The notes under the pieces were generated by a model. The model had not been told where the DNA came from. It did not search any database and saw only the letters and a program-made list of their open reading frames with translations. A stretch of DNA of 64,000 nucleotides from Bryopsis sp. KO-2023 (taxonomy: Eukaryota > Chlorophyta > Ulvophyceae > Bryopsidales > Bryopsidaceae), in contig BSYQ01000011.1 of assembly GCA_030272585.1 (NCBI GenBank), positions 3,782,001 through 3,846,000 of the forward strand, in the 5' to 3' direction. Made by a program: the position numbers and the translations under genes. Position 1 is the first letter of the stretch; every line of letters begins with the position of its first letter. Positions 44,645-54,579 of the stretch are shown here, piece by piece.

Positions 44645-46270
44645 TCACTGCTGACCCTGTTGGTCGCTTTTTTTAATTTTCTTCGCCCCCCTCGGGACTT
44701 TGGGTGGCGCCAGCTTCGATTCTCGGTAGTACAGCTCGTTCCAGTCGCTGACCACCTTTTTCAAGGACCCTCCCCACTTTCGCCCGACTTCCTTTTTGTA
44801 ACAGCACGGACACACTTCGAACGGCTTATCGAAGGGCTGAACAGGACACACCTCGCCACCCGTGCTACCACGCACGTTTGTCAGCAACTCCCAGTCCGTG
44901 GCCCATTTCCCGTGTTCAGCGTGATACAGGGCTGCCCTTTCAGCGATCCGCAGGCCTGCGTTGTGCGTGACGCACGTCAAGTGCCGCTGACAGGAAATAA
45001 TTCTGTCATAATCATCACGGGGAGGTCGCGTCGACGCGTTGCAGCATGGGCATATTGGATTCGGAGTAGAGCGAGGCTTAGAGTCGTCATCACAAGTCGT
45101 ACGAGTCCTTTTTTTCGTCCTCGTTCCACGCGCCTCCTCATTCTCCGTCCTCGTGGGAACGTCTGTGTCTGTTCGTCCAACGTCCTGGTGTTCCCCACTT
45201 TCCAGATCGTCCATTCCCCCCTTGTCCGTCCTTGTGTCAACGTCTGTGTCTGTTCGTCCAACATCCTGATGTCCCCCAGTTTCCATATCGTCCTCGTTCC
45301 CTCCACCCAGATCGTCCATGCCCCCTCCACCCAGATCATCCGTGCCCCCTCCACCCAGATCGTCCGTGGCCCCTCCACCCAGATCGTCCGTGGCCCCTCC
45401 ACCCAGATCGTCGGTGCCCCCCAGCAATGTTGACCCAACATCACCTCCAGCCGATTCTGGAACAATTGACGGCCGAACTTTTGGCGGCGGTGGAAACAGC
45501 GGCGCTGGATTTGGCGGAGCAAACCGTCGGCTTGAACCCTTGTCCACAACTCTTGTTTGGGAGATTGAACCATCAGGCGTGTTGACACGATCAGACGCTG
45601 TGTCGGGACGACTTCCTCCAGGCGCTGAATCTTCGTTGAGGGTCAGTATGACGCGAACAGGTTTTGGGGCTTGCACTGGCATCGGTTCTTCCACCACTTC
45701 GTGGATCATCTTGAACGCATTGTTTGTCACTCTCCGGAAATCTTCCTTCATCGTCTCCGCCACCGTTTTCATCCTCTGAAGATGCGCCCAGAGGTCGTGG
45801 GACTGCCGATTCGCAACCGACACTGCCATGACATGGTCTCTGAGTTGTCTTCTCAGCATTTCATTTGTTCTCTGGAGTTCGTCCGTTCTGTTTTCTCCCC
45901 CCATTCTTTCCGCCGCCTCCAACTTTGATTCCGCCTCCTCCAACTTAGTTTCCACCTCCTCCAACTTAGTTGCCACCTCCTCCAACTTTCCTTCCGCCTG
46001 AACCGCCTTTCCTTCCGCCGCCTCCAACTTTCTTTCAGCCTCAACCGCCCTTCCTTCCGCCGCCTCCAACATTCTTTCAGCCTGAACCGCCTTTCCTTCC
46101 GCCGCCGCCAACTTTCCTTCAGCCTCAACCGCCTTCCTTTCCGCCTCAACCGCCTTTCTTTCCGCCTCAACCGCCTTTCTTTCCGCGGCCGCCGCCTTCT
46201 CTGTGGCTTCAGCTTTTTCACGATCAGTGACTTCCTTCATCATCGCCATAACATCTTGAATACTCGCCAT
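44645..46270 (-). CDS. Coiled-coil protein with C-terminal CxxC/CxxHxxC/CxxC module, 541 aa
   Basis: Single exon from ATG at 46270 (MASIQDVMAMMKE) to TGA. Residues ~15-130 are a heptad-like Ala/Glu/Lys coiled coil built of KAVEAER-type repeats. Residues ~130-190 continue it (NEMLRRQLRDHVMAVS). A disordered linker carries TDDLGGG repeats and a duplicated GHQDVGRTDTDV stretch. The last ~140 residues contain ICPCCNAST, SCQRHLTCVTHNAG and FEVCPCCYKKE, then a basic tail. The Cys/His spacing CxxC-x16-CxxHxxC-...-CxxC suggests a zinc-binding fold. It is transcribed towards the transposase gene and away from the seven-unit repeat array. The same architecture is in the divergent neighbour at 48000-49079. 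No known family was recognised. Confidence 0.72.
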   Translation of the reverse strand: MASIQDVMAMMKEVTDREKAEATEKAAAAERKAVEAERKAVEAERKAVEAEGKLAAAEGKAVQAERMLEAAEGRAVEAERKLEAAEGKAVQAEGKLEEVATKLEEVETKLEEAESKLEAAERMGGENRTDELQRTNEMLRRQLRDHVMAVSVANRQSHDLWAHLQRMKTVAETMKEDFRRVTNNAFKMIHEVVEEPMPVQAPKPVRVILTLNEDSAPGGSRPDTASDRVNTPDGSISQTRVVDKGSSRRFAPPNPAPLFPPPPKVRPSIVPESAGGDVGSTLLGGTDDLGGGATDDLGGGATDDLGGGGTDDLGGGGMDDLGGGNEDDMETGGHQDVGRTDTDVDTRTDKGGMDDLESGEHQDVGRTDTDVPTRTENEEARGTRTKKRTRTTCDDDSKPRSTPNPICPCCNASTRPPRDDYDRIISCQRHLTCVTHNAGLRIAERAALYHAEHGKWATDWELLTNVRGSTGGEVCPVQPFDKPFEVCPCCYKKEVGRKWGGSLKKVVSDWNELYYRESKLAPPKVPRGAKKIKKSDQQGQQ

Positions 46271-46633
46271 TGTGTTACTGTGTGTTTTGTGTGTTTTGTG
46301 TTTGGTCAACGGATTTCAAAGGCAGGGACGGTCGGTAACAACAAAAACAAGAATGAACCATGAAGGTCGCCGGGGTTTTTATTCCGCTAAGTCTAGTACG
46401 CTTTCTAGTTGAAGGCCGTTTGTGACGGGACGCTACACAACAACCAATGAACCAATTTTACAGGTTGTCCAGTTTTGATCCAAGTATTGAAATTTGTTTG
46501 TTTGTTTGATTGATTTCAGTGAAAACTGTGTGATTGACGACAATGCAGGTGGGCTTTACTGGTGGTCGTTGCCTCTGTATGTGCCGTTGTCTGTGCCTCT
46601 TTCTGTGCCGCCAACAAGAGGCGGCGGCACGGT

Positions 46634-47812
46634 GAGGTTTGGTTTTGACACACAGTTGCAATGAAAGTGCCGCTCTTTTGCCGCTGAGTTTAATTTGTGG
46701 AGATGCATGAAATTGTTTTATAACGGAAAACCAATCGCGCTTGACTGGTGGTCGTTGCCTCTTTGTGTGCCGCTGTCTGTGCCTCTTTCTGTGCCGCCAA
46801 CAAGAGGCGGCGGCACGGTGAGGTTCGGTTTTGACACATAGTTGCAATGAAAGTGCCGCTCTTTTGCCGCTGAGTTTAATTTATGGAGATGCATGAAATT
46901 GTTTTATAACGGAAAACCAATCGCGCTTCACTGGTGGTCGTTGCCTCTTTGTGTGCCGCTGTCTGTGCCTCTTTCTGTGCCGCCAACAAGAGGCGGCGGC
47001 ACGGTGAGGTTCGGTTTTGACACACAGTTGCAATGAAAGTGCCGCTCTTTTGCCGCTGAGTTTAATTTATGGAGATGCATGAAATTGTTTTATAACGGAA
47101 AACCAATCGCGCTTCACTGGTGGTCGTTGCCTCTTTGTGTGCCGCTGTCTGTGCCTCTTTCTGTGCCGCCAACAAGAGGCGGCGGCACGGTGAGGTTCGG
47201 TTTTGACACACAGTTGCAATGAAAGTGCCGCTCTTTTGCCGCTGAGTTTAATTTATGGAGATGCATGAAATTGTTTTATAACGGAAAACCAATCGCGCTT
47301 CACTGGTGGTCGTTGCCTCTTTGTGTGCCTCTTTCTGTGCCTCTTTCTGTGCCGCCAAAAAGAGGCGGCGGCACGGTGAGGTTCGGTTGTGACACACAGT
47401 TGCAATGAAAGTGCCGCTCTTTTGCCGCTGAGTTTAATTTATGGAGATGCATGAAATTGTTTTATAACGGAAAACCAATCGCGCTTCACTGGTGGTCGTT
47501 GCCTCTTTGTGTGCCGCTGTCTGTGCCTCTTTCTGTGCCGCCAACAAGAGGCGGCGGCACGGTGAGGTTCGGTTTTCACACACAGTGCCAATGAAAGTGC
47601 CGCTCTTTTGCCGCTGAGTTTAATTTATGGAGATGCATGAAATTGTTTTATAACGGAAAACCAATCGCGCTTCACTGGTGGTCGTTGCCTCTTTGTGTGC
47701 CGCTATCTGTGCCTCTTTCTGTGCCGCCAACAAGAGGCGGCGGCACGGTGAGGTTCGGTTTTGACACACAGTTCCAATGAAAGTGCCGCTCTTTTGCCGC
47801 TAATTGTCATTT
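46634..47812 (+). repeat. 186-bp iteron array B, seven direct units
   Basis: AGGTT(C/T)GGTT starts lie at 46634, 46821, 47007, 47193, 47379, 47565 and 47751, a period of 186 (187 once). Units are more alike (about 97 percent) than those of array A, so this array expanded or was homogenised more recently. It fills the ~1.7-kb gap between two divergently transcribed genes and so probably holds both promoters. A partial unit precedes it from about 46540. Confidence 0.96.
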
Positions 47813-47999
47813 CACTTGATGAAGGCGACGAGCGAAAAGACTCTGAGGAGCAGTGTCAGCATTGAAACAACGCAGTTTTGGCCTCAAAACGCACGCTCTT
47901 TTTTTCGCTCTCCGCTTTTTTTTGAACGGTTGCTGCCTGTCGCTGGTTGGGTGTGTGTGTGTGGTTGTGAGAGAGAGAGTAAGAGCGTGCGTGTGCAGG

Positions 48000-49079
48000 A
48001 TGGACGCATTGAAAAAAGAAAATGAACGATTGAGGGCAGAGGTGGAGAAATGGAAAAGAAGGGCAACAAAGGAGAGGAGGAATTTGAAGAGGATCCAAAA
48101 GTCGGTGATGGAGACGCTGGACGAGGAGGATTGGACGGAAGAGGAGGAAGAGGAACGTTGGGAAGGGGGGGCGGATATGGATGAATTCCAGGAGGGTGGG
48201 GACACAGAGGGTCCGAGCAGACGTCAGAAACGGACACGGGGATCCGAGACGGAGACGGAGGCGGGGGAGGAGGCGGAGGCGGAGCTACCGATAAGGCGGA
48301 GGGGATTGACAGGGAAGGAGCCGTCAAGGAGACGGAAAAGAGCCCGCAAGGACACGCGGCCGCACCAGCCGAGGCGCACCCCGGACACCCCATGTATCAC
48401 CCCGGCCGCTTGCATCTTTTGCAAGAAGGGTGAATCGGACAGGCCGGGGGGGGGCAGCTTCAACGGCATGGCCGTGAAGTTCTGCGACGCTCACATCGTT
48501 TGTGAGAATGCCCTCTGCCGGGACAAGTTCTGGCTGACCCAGACACTCGAGGTCACCCCAACGAAGACTGTGCGCCGCGCGTTCTTCCCCGAGGCCATGG
48601 CAGCACCGAGAATCGGAGTGCACGAGCCGCCGTTCTGCCTCCTTTGCGAGAGGTCTCCGATCCCACAAACCCGCCGCCTTGCAAACCAGATCTCAAAGAT
48701 CTACAGGGAGAAGGGGAGAGCGATGGAGATCAGGAAGGTGGGGATGGTGGTGGGAGGGGATCCACTTGTGGATCCGAAAACTCTACCGGGTGTTTTTTTC
48801 ACCGTTGGGCAGGGGAATGAGCCAGAGGGGGGTCAGCCAGAGGGGGGTCAGCCAGAGGGGGGTCAGCCAGAGGGGGGTCAGCCGGGGGAGGGGGGGGAGG
48901 CACAGGGAGGTCAGCCGGGGGAGGGGGGTCAGCCAGAGGGAGGTCAGCCGGGGGAGGGGGGGGAGGCACAGGGAGGTCAGCCGGGGGAGGGGGGTCAGCC
49001 AGAGGGAGGTCAGCCGGGGGAGGGGGGGGAGGCACAGGGAGGTCAGCCGGGGGAGGGGGGGGAGGCAGGCGGGAGTTAG
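48000..49079 (+). CDS. Coiled-coil protein with CxxC/CxxHxxC/CxxC module and Gly/Gln/Pro repeat tail, 359 aa
   Basis: ATG at 48000 opens [20 protein letters not shown], a leucine-zipper-like coiled coil, then an acidic stretch ([16 protein letters not shown]) and a basic, NLS-like part ([20 protein letters not shown]). The zinc-type module follows: [24 protein letters not shown] and [10 protein letters not shown]. The tail is a repeat of EGGQP and PGEGG units and ends in TAG. The frame is open further upstream to 47853, and GTGCAG directly before the ATG could be an intron acceptor, so the N-terminus is not certain. Cys/His spacing (CxxHxxC in the middle) matches the divergent neighbour, so the two are probably paralogues. 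Function unknown; DNA binding to the array between them is a hypothesis. Confidence 0.68.
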   Translation: MDALKKENERLRAEVEKWKRRATKERRNLKRIQKSVMETLDEEDWTEEEEEERWEGGADMDEFQEGGDTEGPSRRQKRTRGSETETEAGEEAEAELPIRRRGLTGKEPSRRRKRARKDTRPHQPRRTPDTPCITPAACIFCKKGESDRPGGGSFNGMAVKFCDAHIVCENALCRDKFWLTQTLEVTPTKTVRRAFFPEAMAAPRIGVHEPPFCLLCERSPIPQTRRLANQISKIYREKGRAMEIRKVGMVVGGDPLVDPKTLPGVFFTVGQGNEPEGGQPEGGQPEGGQPEGGQPGEGGEAQGGQPGEGGQPEGGQPGEGGEAQGGQPGEGGQPEGGQPGEGGEAQGGQPGEGGEAGGS

Positions 49080-49080
49080 C
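48816..49080 (+). repeat. G-rich coding minisatellite in the gene tail
   Basis: Units of 15 bp (CCAGAGGGGGGTCAG) are followed by composite units with GGGGGAGGGG. The G-run-rich plus strand could form G-quadruplexes. All units keep the frame. Confidence 0.9.
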
Positions 49081-49311
49081 CAAAGGGGGGGGGACTTCAT
49101 AATTGAATTTTATGATTAATGACTGACTGAATGAAAAATTGAAATATTATTTTTGTAACCAAGGTTGGTTCGTTTGTTCTGTTGCCTTGTTAATTCCGCT
49201 GATCAGTTTTATTTCATTTTTATCATAAATCAAACGGCAACCCAGTGTCGCGTCGACACGAACACGCAATGGTAGGGGCTTCCAACAGCCAACCACCTGA
49301 ACACAAACTTC

Positions 49312-49502
49312 GTGCCGCCGCCTCTTTTTGGCGGCACAGAAAGAGGCACAGACAGCGGCACATAAAGAGGCAACGACCACCAGTGAAGCCTGATTGGTTT
49401 TCCGTTATAAAACAATTTAATGCATCTCCATAAATTAAACTCAGCGGCAAAAGAGCGGCACTTTCATTGTAACTGGGTGTTAAAACCGAATCTCACCGTG
49501 TC
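49312..49502 (-). repeat. Single 186-bp iteron unit in inverted orientation
   Basis: One complete unit of the array A/B family on the minus strand, with the hairpin (GTGCCGCCGCC...GGCGGCAC), the three GGCACA words and the GCGGCAAAAGAGCGGCAC box. It lies between the zinc-module gene and the small helical gene. Confidence 0.95.
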
Positions 49503-49605
49503 CCTGACTGACGTCGTTGCAGACACTTGGGACTCCAACAAACGAAAACAATTAAATAATATAACGCCACAGGCACGCTAAAAAGCATCTTCCAACTAGC
49601 ATAAC

Positions 49606-49618
49606 CATATATATATAT
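49606..49618 (+). promoter_or_regulatory. TATA-like tract before the small helical gene
   Basis: ATATATATATATC lies about 140 bp before the ATG at 49758, in the same setting (just after a 186-bp unit) as at 41750-41764. Confidence 0.4.
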
Positions 49619-49757
49619 CCTCCAACTACACCGGTTATGTCCACCTGTTATTTCGTACACGCAGTCCCCCCTCAAACCTTGCCCTGCATAGACACGACGT
49701 CACATCCTCCGAAGACCCTGGCTGACTCAACCTATCAAAACTCCACCTATAGAAACC

Positions 49758-50084
49758 ATGGCTCCCCTGTTCTACCAACTCTGGAAAATGGATTTGGACG
49801 GCTTCCTCGAACAACTGCGACACGAACTCGCCCTTGCGCTCGCAGCATACCGGCGATTACGGGAAGCGAGGGAGGGCTTCGAGGGTGCGGAGGCGATTGC
49901 CGCCGCCAGGCGAGAATGCACGGAGTGCGATGACCGGCTTATCGGCGTGATAGGCATCGTCCTCTCGCTGTTGCCCGCAAACGCCCCCGCGAGACCCACT
50001 CTCCGACGCCTGTTCCTCCGCTACGTTCGCAGGCACTCTGTTCTCCGCAATCATGTGCCGCGGCGGAGGAATCGACGAGGCTGA
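49758..50084 (+). CDS. Small helical protein, 108 aa
   Basis: ATG in a good context (ACCATGG) opens MAPLFYQLWKMDLDGFLEQL, then RHELALALAAYRRLREAREG. After a Cys-containing stretch (ARRECTECDDRLIG) comes a hydrophobic helix (VIGIVLSLLPANAPARP), and the protein ends basic (RNHVPRRRNRRG). Codon use is GC-rich like the other genes of the element, and it has its own TATA-like tract. No family was recognised. It could be an accessory or regulatory protein of the element. Confidence 0.5.
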   Translation: MAPLFYQLWKMDLDGFLEQLRHELALALAAYRRLREAREGFEGAEAIAAARRECTECDDRLIGVIGIVLSLLPANAPARPTLRRLFLRYVRRHSVLRNHVPRRRNRRG

Positions 50085-50613
50085 ATCTGAAAAAAAAAAA
50101 AAAAAAAATCCTTTTCTTTATCAAACTGGGGTTCAGTGCATCCTGAAGGACATTATGGATTGGTAGATCCGTTGTGGTGAACGACCTGTTCAATTGGTGT
50201 TGGAGAAATTCTAAAGCCAGAAATAATGGCGGTAGATATATTAAAACCTACGGAGAGGTGTTTGGACGGACTGTACAATGAGGTATCTTTGGGAAGAAAG
50301 GGAGAGTGTTTCGGTGTTTTTTTCTTGCCAGAAGGGCTCATGGATCCTACGTATTTTTGGAGAACGTTATTGTTTGGTACTGAGTTGCGATGGGAACAAA
50401 ACAAACAAACACAGACACATGTAATCATTGATTGACTCATTGGTTTGGTATGCCTTCCGCTCTTAAAAAAACAAAATAAACCATAGTTCCAATTACAAAC
50501 AATCAATACCAAAACAATCAATTTGTCTGTCCGTAAGGAAAAAGAAATCGCCACCAACAACACAAAAACGTTTCGTTTCATAACCTCCTTCGTTTCGCTC
50601 GTTTCGTTCATTC

Positions 50614-51760
50614 AGTGTGGACGGAGACACGGACGGACGGGGAGGCGGGTTTCGTTTGCTGGCCTCCCTAGTCTGATCGACTTGTGATTTTCACTGGTTT
50701 CCTTCATTGAGTGTGGACGGAGACACGGGCGGACGGGGAGGCGGGTTTTGTTTGCTGGCCTCCCTCGTTTCGTTCATCCAGTGTGGACGGAGACACGGGC
50801 GGACGGAGAGGCGGGTTTTGTTTGCTGGCCTCCCTCGTTTCGTTCATCCAGTGTGGACGGAGACACGGGCGGACGGGGAGGCGGGTTTTGTTTGCTGGCC
50901 TCCCTCGTTTCGTTCATCCAGTGTGGGCGGAGACACGGGCGGACGGAGAGGCGGGTTTCGTTTCCTGGCCTCCCTCGTCTGATCGACTTGTGATTTTAAC
51001 TCGTTTCCTTCATCCAGTGTGGACGGAGACACGGGCGGGCGGGGAGGCGGGTTTCGTTTGCTGGCCTCCCTCGTCTGATCGACTTGTGATTTTAACTCGT
51101 TTCCTTTATCCAGTGTGGACGGAGACACGGACGGGCGGAGAGGCGGGTTTTGTTTGCTGGCCTCCCTCGTTTCGTTCATCCAGTGTGGACGGAGACACGG
51201 GCGGACGGGGAGGCGGGTTTTGTTTGCTGGCCTCCCTCGTTTCGTTCATCCAGTGTGGGCGGAGACACGGGCGGACGGAGAGGCGGGTTTCGTTTCCTGG
51301 CCTCCCTCGTCTGATCGACTTGTGATTTTAACTCGTTTCCTTCATCCAGTGTGGACGGAGACACGGGCGGGCGGGGAGGCGGGTTTCGTTTGCTGGCCTC
51401 CCTCGTCTGATCGACTTGTGATTTTAACTCGTTTCCTTTATCCAGTGTGGACGGAGACACGGACGGGCGGAGAGGCGGGTTTTGTTTGCTGGCCTCCCTC
51501 GTTTCGTTCATCCAGTGTGGACGGAGACACGGGCGGACGGGGAGGCGGGTTTTGTTTGCTGGCCTCCCTCGTTTCGTTCATCCAGTGTGGGCGGAGACAC
51601 GGGCGGACGGAGAGGCGGGTTTCGTTTCCTGGCCTCCCTCGTCTGATCGACTTGTGATTTTAACTCGTTTCCTTCATCCAGTGTGGACGGAGACACGGAC
51701 GGGCGGAGAGGCGGGTTTGGTTTGCTGGCCTCCCTCGTCTGATCGACTTGTGATTTTCAC
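50614..51760 (+). repeat. Minisatellite of GTGTGGACGGAGACACGG units with a 332-bp higher-order repeat
   Basis: Units of about 69 bp (ending CCTCCCTCGTTTCGTTCATC) alternate with about 93-bp units that carry CTGATCGACTTGTGATTTTA. A 332-bp block at 51115-51446 repeats at 51447-51778, and part of the pattern occurs earlier. Open frames (for example 204 aa) result from the period. It lies near the right end of the element, mirroring the array near the left end. Confidence 0.92.
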
Positions 51761-51841
51761 GTGAATCCCCTTCAGTCCGACTTCCGATTATTCCGTTTAT
51801 TTATATTTGGTTTAGGGTCGCGTTAGCCGCCGCATCGACCG

Positions 51842-51893
51842 CGCGACCGGCGTGCGTGTTAGACCGGCGCGACCGGCGTGCGTGTTAGACCGG
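51842..51893 (+). repeat. 26-bp tandem repeat next to the right element end
   Basis: CGCGACCGGCGTGCGTGTTA plus GACCGG occurs twice in a row, then GCGACCGCGACCGCGACCGG. This subterminal GC-rich tract may be bound by the transposase. Confidence 0.85.
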
Positions 51894-51966
51894 CGCGGCG
51901 ACCGCGACCGCGACCGGCGGACAAAGAGGGGGTAAACCCGCGGGGACCAGGCCCTGTTAACCCTTC

Positions 51967-52159
51967 CTCGGTCCCTTATGAAATCTGCTGTGTCAATGAC
52001 TGTCATGGGGTGGTCATGATGGTGCAAATTTCTCTATTCAAGGATTGCTTCAGGGGAGAGTCCCTCACCACACTCCTGATGTCCATGAAAGGAGAGGGGT
52101 GGCAAGTTGATGTTCTAGTTCTACCAGAGGCAAGTTTTGATTTCCTCATGAATAACTAA
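51967..52159 (+). CDS. Possible host exon just right of the insertion
   Basis: The frame reads SSVPYEICCVNDCHGVVMMV, QISLFKDCFRGESLTTLLMS, MKGEGWQVDVLVLPEASFDF and stops at 52157-52159. It has Cys residues like the rest of the locus but no recognised motif. The element separates it from the LamG-like exon at 34.5 kb. Confidence 0.3.
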
Positions 52160-52559
52160 AAAAATCCTGCCCTCCCACTCGTATCAATATGCAAAATGGT
52201 GCTTCCGAAAAAAAGCACCATTGGGAAACTTGAAATCGTTTAAGCAATTCAGAAAGGAAGGGTGTTTTTTGAAAACCATTGTTCTTCCTTTTTTTTTGTC
52301 TTGAGCAGGTTCTAAAAGTGGATACGGAAGCGAGGATTAGGAATCCTTCAGATTGGAAGACTGGAGTGTAGGGGTGGAAAGGGAATGGGAAGAGCTCTGT
52401 CCAGAGGACCCTCCCTATACCAAGCGACAATGCGAACCAGGTGGAATTCAGCAGGTCTTTTGCTAAACATCTACATCTGAAATCATCCTGATGCAAAACG
52501 TGGATGGTTTGGTTTTGCATGTGGAGAATTCTGTTATTTATGTTTTCTTGTTTCGCTGA

Positions 52560-53385
52560 TTGCAGAGGGAGGCTTGTTCAGGACTGCTACGAGTTGGATG
52601 GTGTTTTGAAATGCCCCAGTAAGATTGGATAGAATGTGCACCGTTTGACGATATATATATATATATATGTCATTGTGCGTGAATGACAAGGTATGCTGCA
52701 TATCTTCACCATTAGGTTTGGGTACAGAAAGGAGTATCTTGAAAAAGTTCTTGAATTTTATTTTTTGATTTTCAGGAAGAAAGGAATCGGCTGTATCGAA
52801 GGCAAAGAGCAGTGTATGATTGCTGATGGATCATTCGAGGAGTGCTCCCCTGCTTCCGAAGATAGGGAATGTGTCAGTCAATGCAGCGGGACTGACAGCG
52901 AGAAATTTGGGATCGATAAATTTGGGATTACTGATGTGGTAGAGTGATGCGAAGAGGGAGGCACGCTCGATTCAAGAATCTGCGTTTTTGAAAAATGCGA
53001 TGCTTTCCCAACAAGGAGCTTCCACCTTCAGGAGGAGGATAAATTGGGGGGATAAATTTGGGGCTCCGTGTATGGTAAGCAATGTAGATATTTTTTACTG
53101 CATGGGAGATGAGTGGTCATATTCCGTGTGGGTCGCCCTCAGTCTGACAGAGAAGCCTTGGTGGTCTCACTGGAGCCAGAAACAATGCAGGGAATTCTGC
53201 GAGGAAAGAAAGGGGGGGGGGGGGGGGCATGCAATAATGCTCTGGAGCGCCTTTGGGGGAAGTCACTGATGATCCGTTGCACCCTGGTGAGGCTTTTGAG
53301 GGCCCTGTGGAGTGCTGGGCTGAGCACATTGCAGCGGACGATGGATTTGTTTATGCCACCAAGTTTTTCTCAAGTTTTCCGATCT
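52560..53385 (+). pseudogene. Cys-rich exons continuing the interrupted locus
   Basis: Pieces: ~52566-52620 (RLVQDCYELDGVLKCPS), 52776-52862 (KKGIGCIEGKEQCMIADGSF, EECSPASE) continuing into DRECVSQCSGTDSEKFG, and ~53278-53385 (HPGEAFEGPVECWAEHIAAD, DGFVYATKFFSSFP). The middle part duplicates 32.17-32.64 kb. Frames change between pieces and a G run (53212-53227) interrupts the last one. This is the same kind of extracellular Cys-rich gene as left of the insertion. Confidence 0.42.
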
Positions 53386-53834
53386 GAAGAAATAATTTTT
53401 CTCATATGGCTGCTGGTGATGAACTGATTGCTGGTGTATTTTGGATTTTTTTTTTCGTGACGGATCAAGACGATTTTTGATTCTGGGATCTGTGGGGGGG
53501 GGCCAGAGTAGGGTTGTAAATACAGTTGTGTTTTGTTTTTTTGGGAACAGACATTTTCTTGGGAATGTAATTTTCCTGTTGAGTCCGCCATCCCGCCAGA
53601 TCGGTGAACGCTCCTATGCCAGCCCGACTGCGACGAGGCGTTCGCAGCGTTTTGAACAGCAACATTCTTCACTTCAAGTGTGTTTCCTATCTCCCAAGCA
53701 CCTGTATCAGTTTATCGCAAAATAAAATAGGCTTTCGCTTTACAAACCACAGTACTTAGTGTGGGCAAAGATAATTGGTCGCCAACGCCACTGAAAGTTG
53801 CCAGTTCTTTTCTGAACTCCTCTGATATACAACA

Positions 53835-54015
53835 GAATAGAGAACAAACTCACCTTGTTTTAATACAGCAGCCACCTAGAATGCACCGAATAGAGAACTA
53901 ACTCACACTGTCCTAAGATACAGCAGCCACCTTGAATGTCTCGAATAGAGAACAAACACACCCTGTTCTGAAACGCAGCAGTCACCTTGAATGTCCCCGA
54001 GTAGAGAACTCACGA
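53835..54015 (+). repeat. 56-bp tandem repeat, about three units
   Basis: Units begin GAATAGAGAACAAACTCAC or close variants and contain CAGCAG(C/T)CACCT(T/A)GAATG. Divergence between units is about 15-20 percent. Confidence 0.85.
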
Positions 54016-54067
54016 GTGCAATGTTGGAAAAAAAAACCTGTGCTGGAAAAGGTTGTGTGAGCCAGTT

Positions 54068-54140
54068 CAAGCGAAGGATCGAACCGCTGACGCTCGAACT
54101 CGAGCAAGCTTATGTGGCAGCTGTCCAACTCGACCAACCA
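54068..54140 (-). other. tRNA-like sequence with Pol III A and B boxes (SINE head or tRNA relic)
   Basis: On the minus strand TGGTCGAGTTGG fits the A box and GGTTCGATCC fits the B box, about 39 bp apart, as in tRNA genes. The cloverleaf is poor: there is no U33 next to a clear anticodon, and the T-stem pairs badly. A tRNA-derived SINE or pseudogene is more likely than a working tRNA. Confidence 0.35.
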
Positions 54141-54579
54141 ACCCGATGACCGCTCAAGACTGCGAATCGGCCATCAAGTACCGGAATCTGGCAGCTACTG
54201 AATCACGCCCATCCAACGACGCTTATGTCCCTGTGTCGACGACATGCATGTGTTACTGGCCCATCTGTTGACTTGACGACGAGTCAATCTCTTTGTGCGT
54301 CTTTGTGTTTGCGACAGAGTGTTTGTGTTTGGTCAGAGTGCGTTTGGGCGAATCGGGGAGCGACAGAGTGCGAATCGGGGAGCGACAGAGTGCGAATCGG
54401 AGAGTCCCATGGAGGGTGTCAGCAGGCTGCAATTTTGCCTGTCTTGGCAACGGGACGTCTTGAAGGTGGTTATATATGTCTGTCTGTCTCTGTGTGTGTA
54501 GATGTATGCCTGCAGTGTGCAATAGGATCACAACTTGTAAAAGTTGTTGTGTGGTTGAATATTGGGAATTTTTTATAAT

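Larger units (their letters stand above)
34885..51960. mobile_element. 17-kb TTAA-bounded DNA transposon with KDZ-like transposase and DUF3987-like protein
   Basis: The left end reads GAGGGGTTAACGGGCGCC. The right end, reverse-complemented, reads GGAAGGGTTAACAGGGC. The ends are thus short imperfect inverted repeats around TTAA (core GGGTTAAC-GGGC), with TTAA as possible target duplication. Inside lie five gene models, a set of 186-bp repeats and two minisatellites. None resembles the host-type DNA on either side, where the Cys-rich/LamG locus continues. Base use changes sharply: the inside is GC-richer and lacks the homopolymer runs. KDZ elements known from fungi and animals are often large and carry extra genes. 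The exact boundaries are inference because no empty site is in the window. Confidence 0.72.

Noticed and set aside
45232-46230. Plus-strand frames rich in Pro (PPPPTFLPPEPPF) opposite the coiled-coil gene
   Set aside because: They are the antisense of Lys/Glu/Ala repeat codons of the minus-strand gene.
48224-49100. Minus-strand frames (Leu/Pro-rich) opposite the zinc-module gene
   Set aside because: Antisense of G-rich repeat codons and of the clear Cys/His module on the plus strand.
50707-51764. Open frames of 105-204 aa with repeated VWTETRADGEAGF
   Set aside because: By-product of the repeat array; the frame changes with unit type and there is no ATG context or codon bias.
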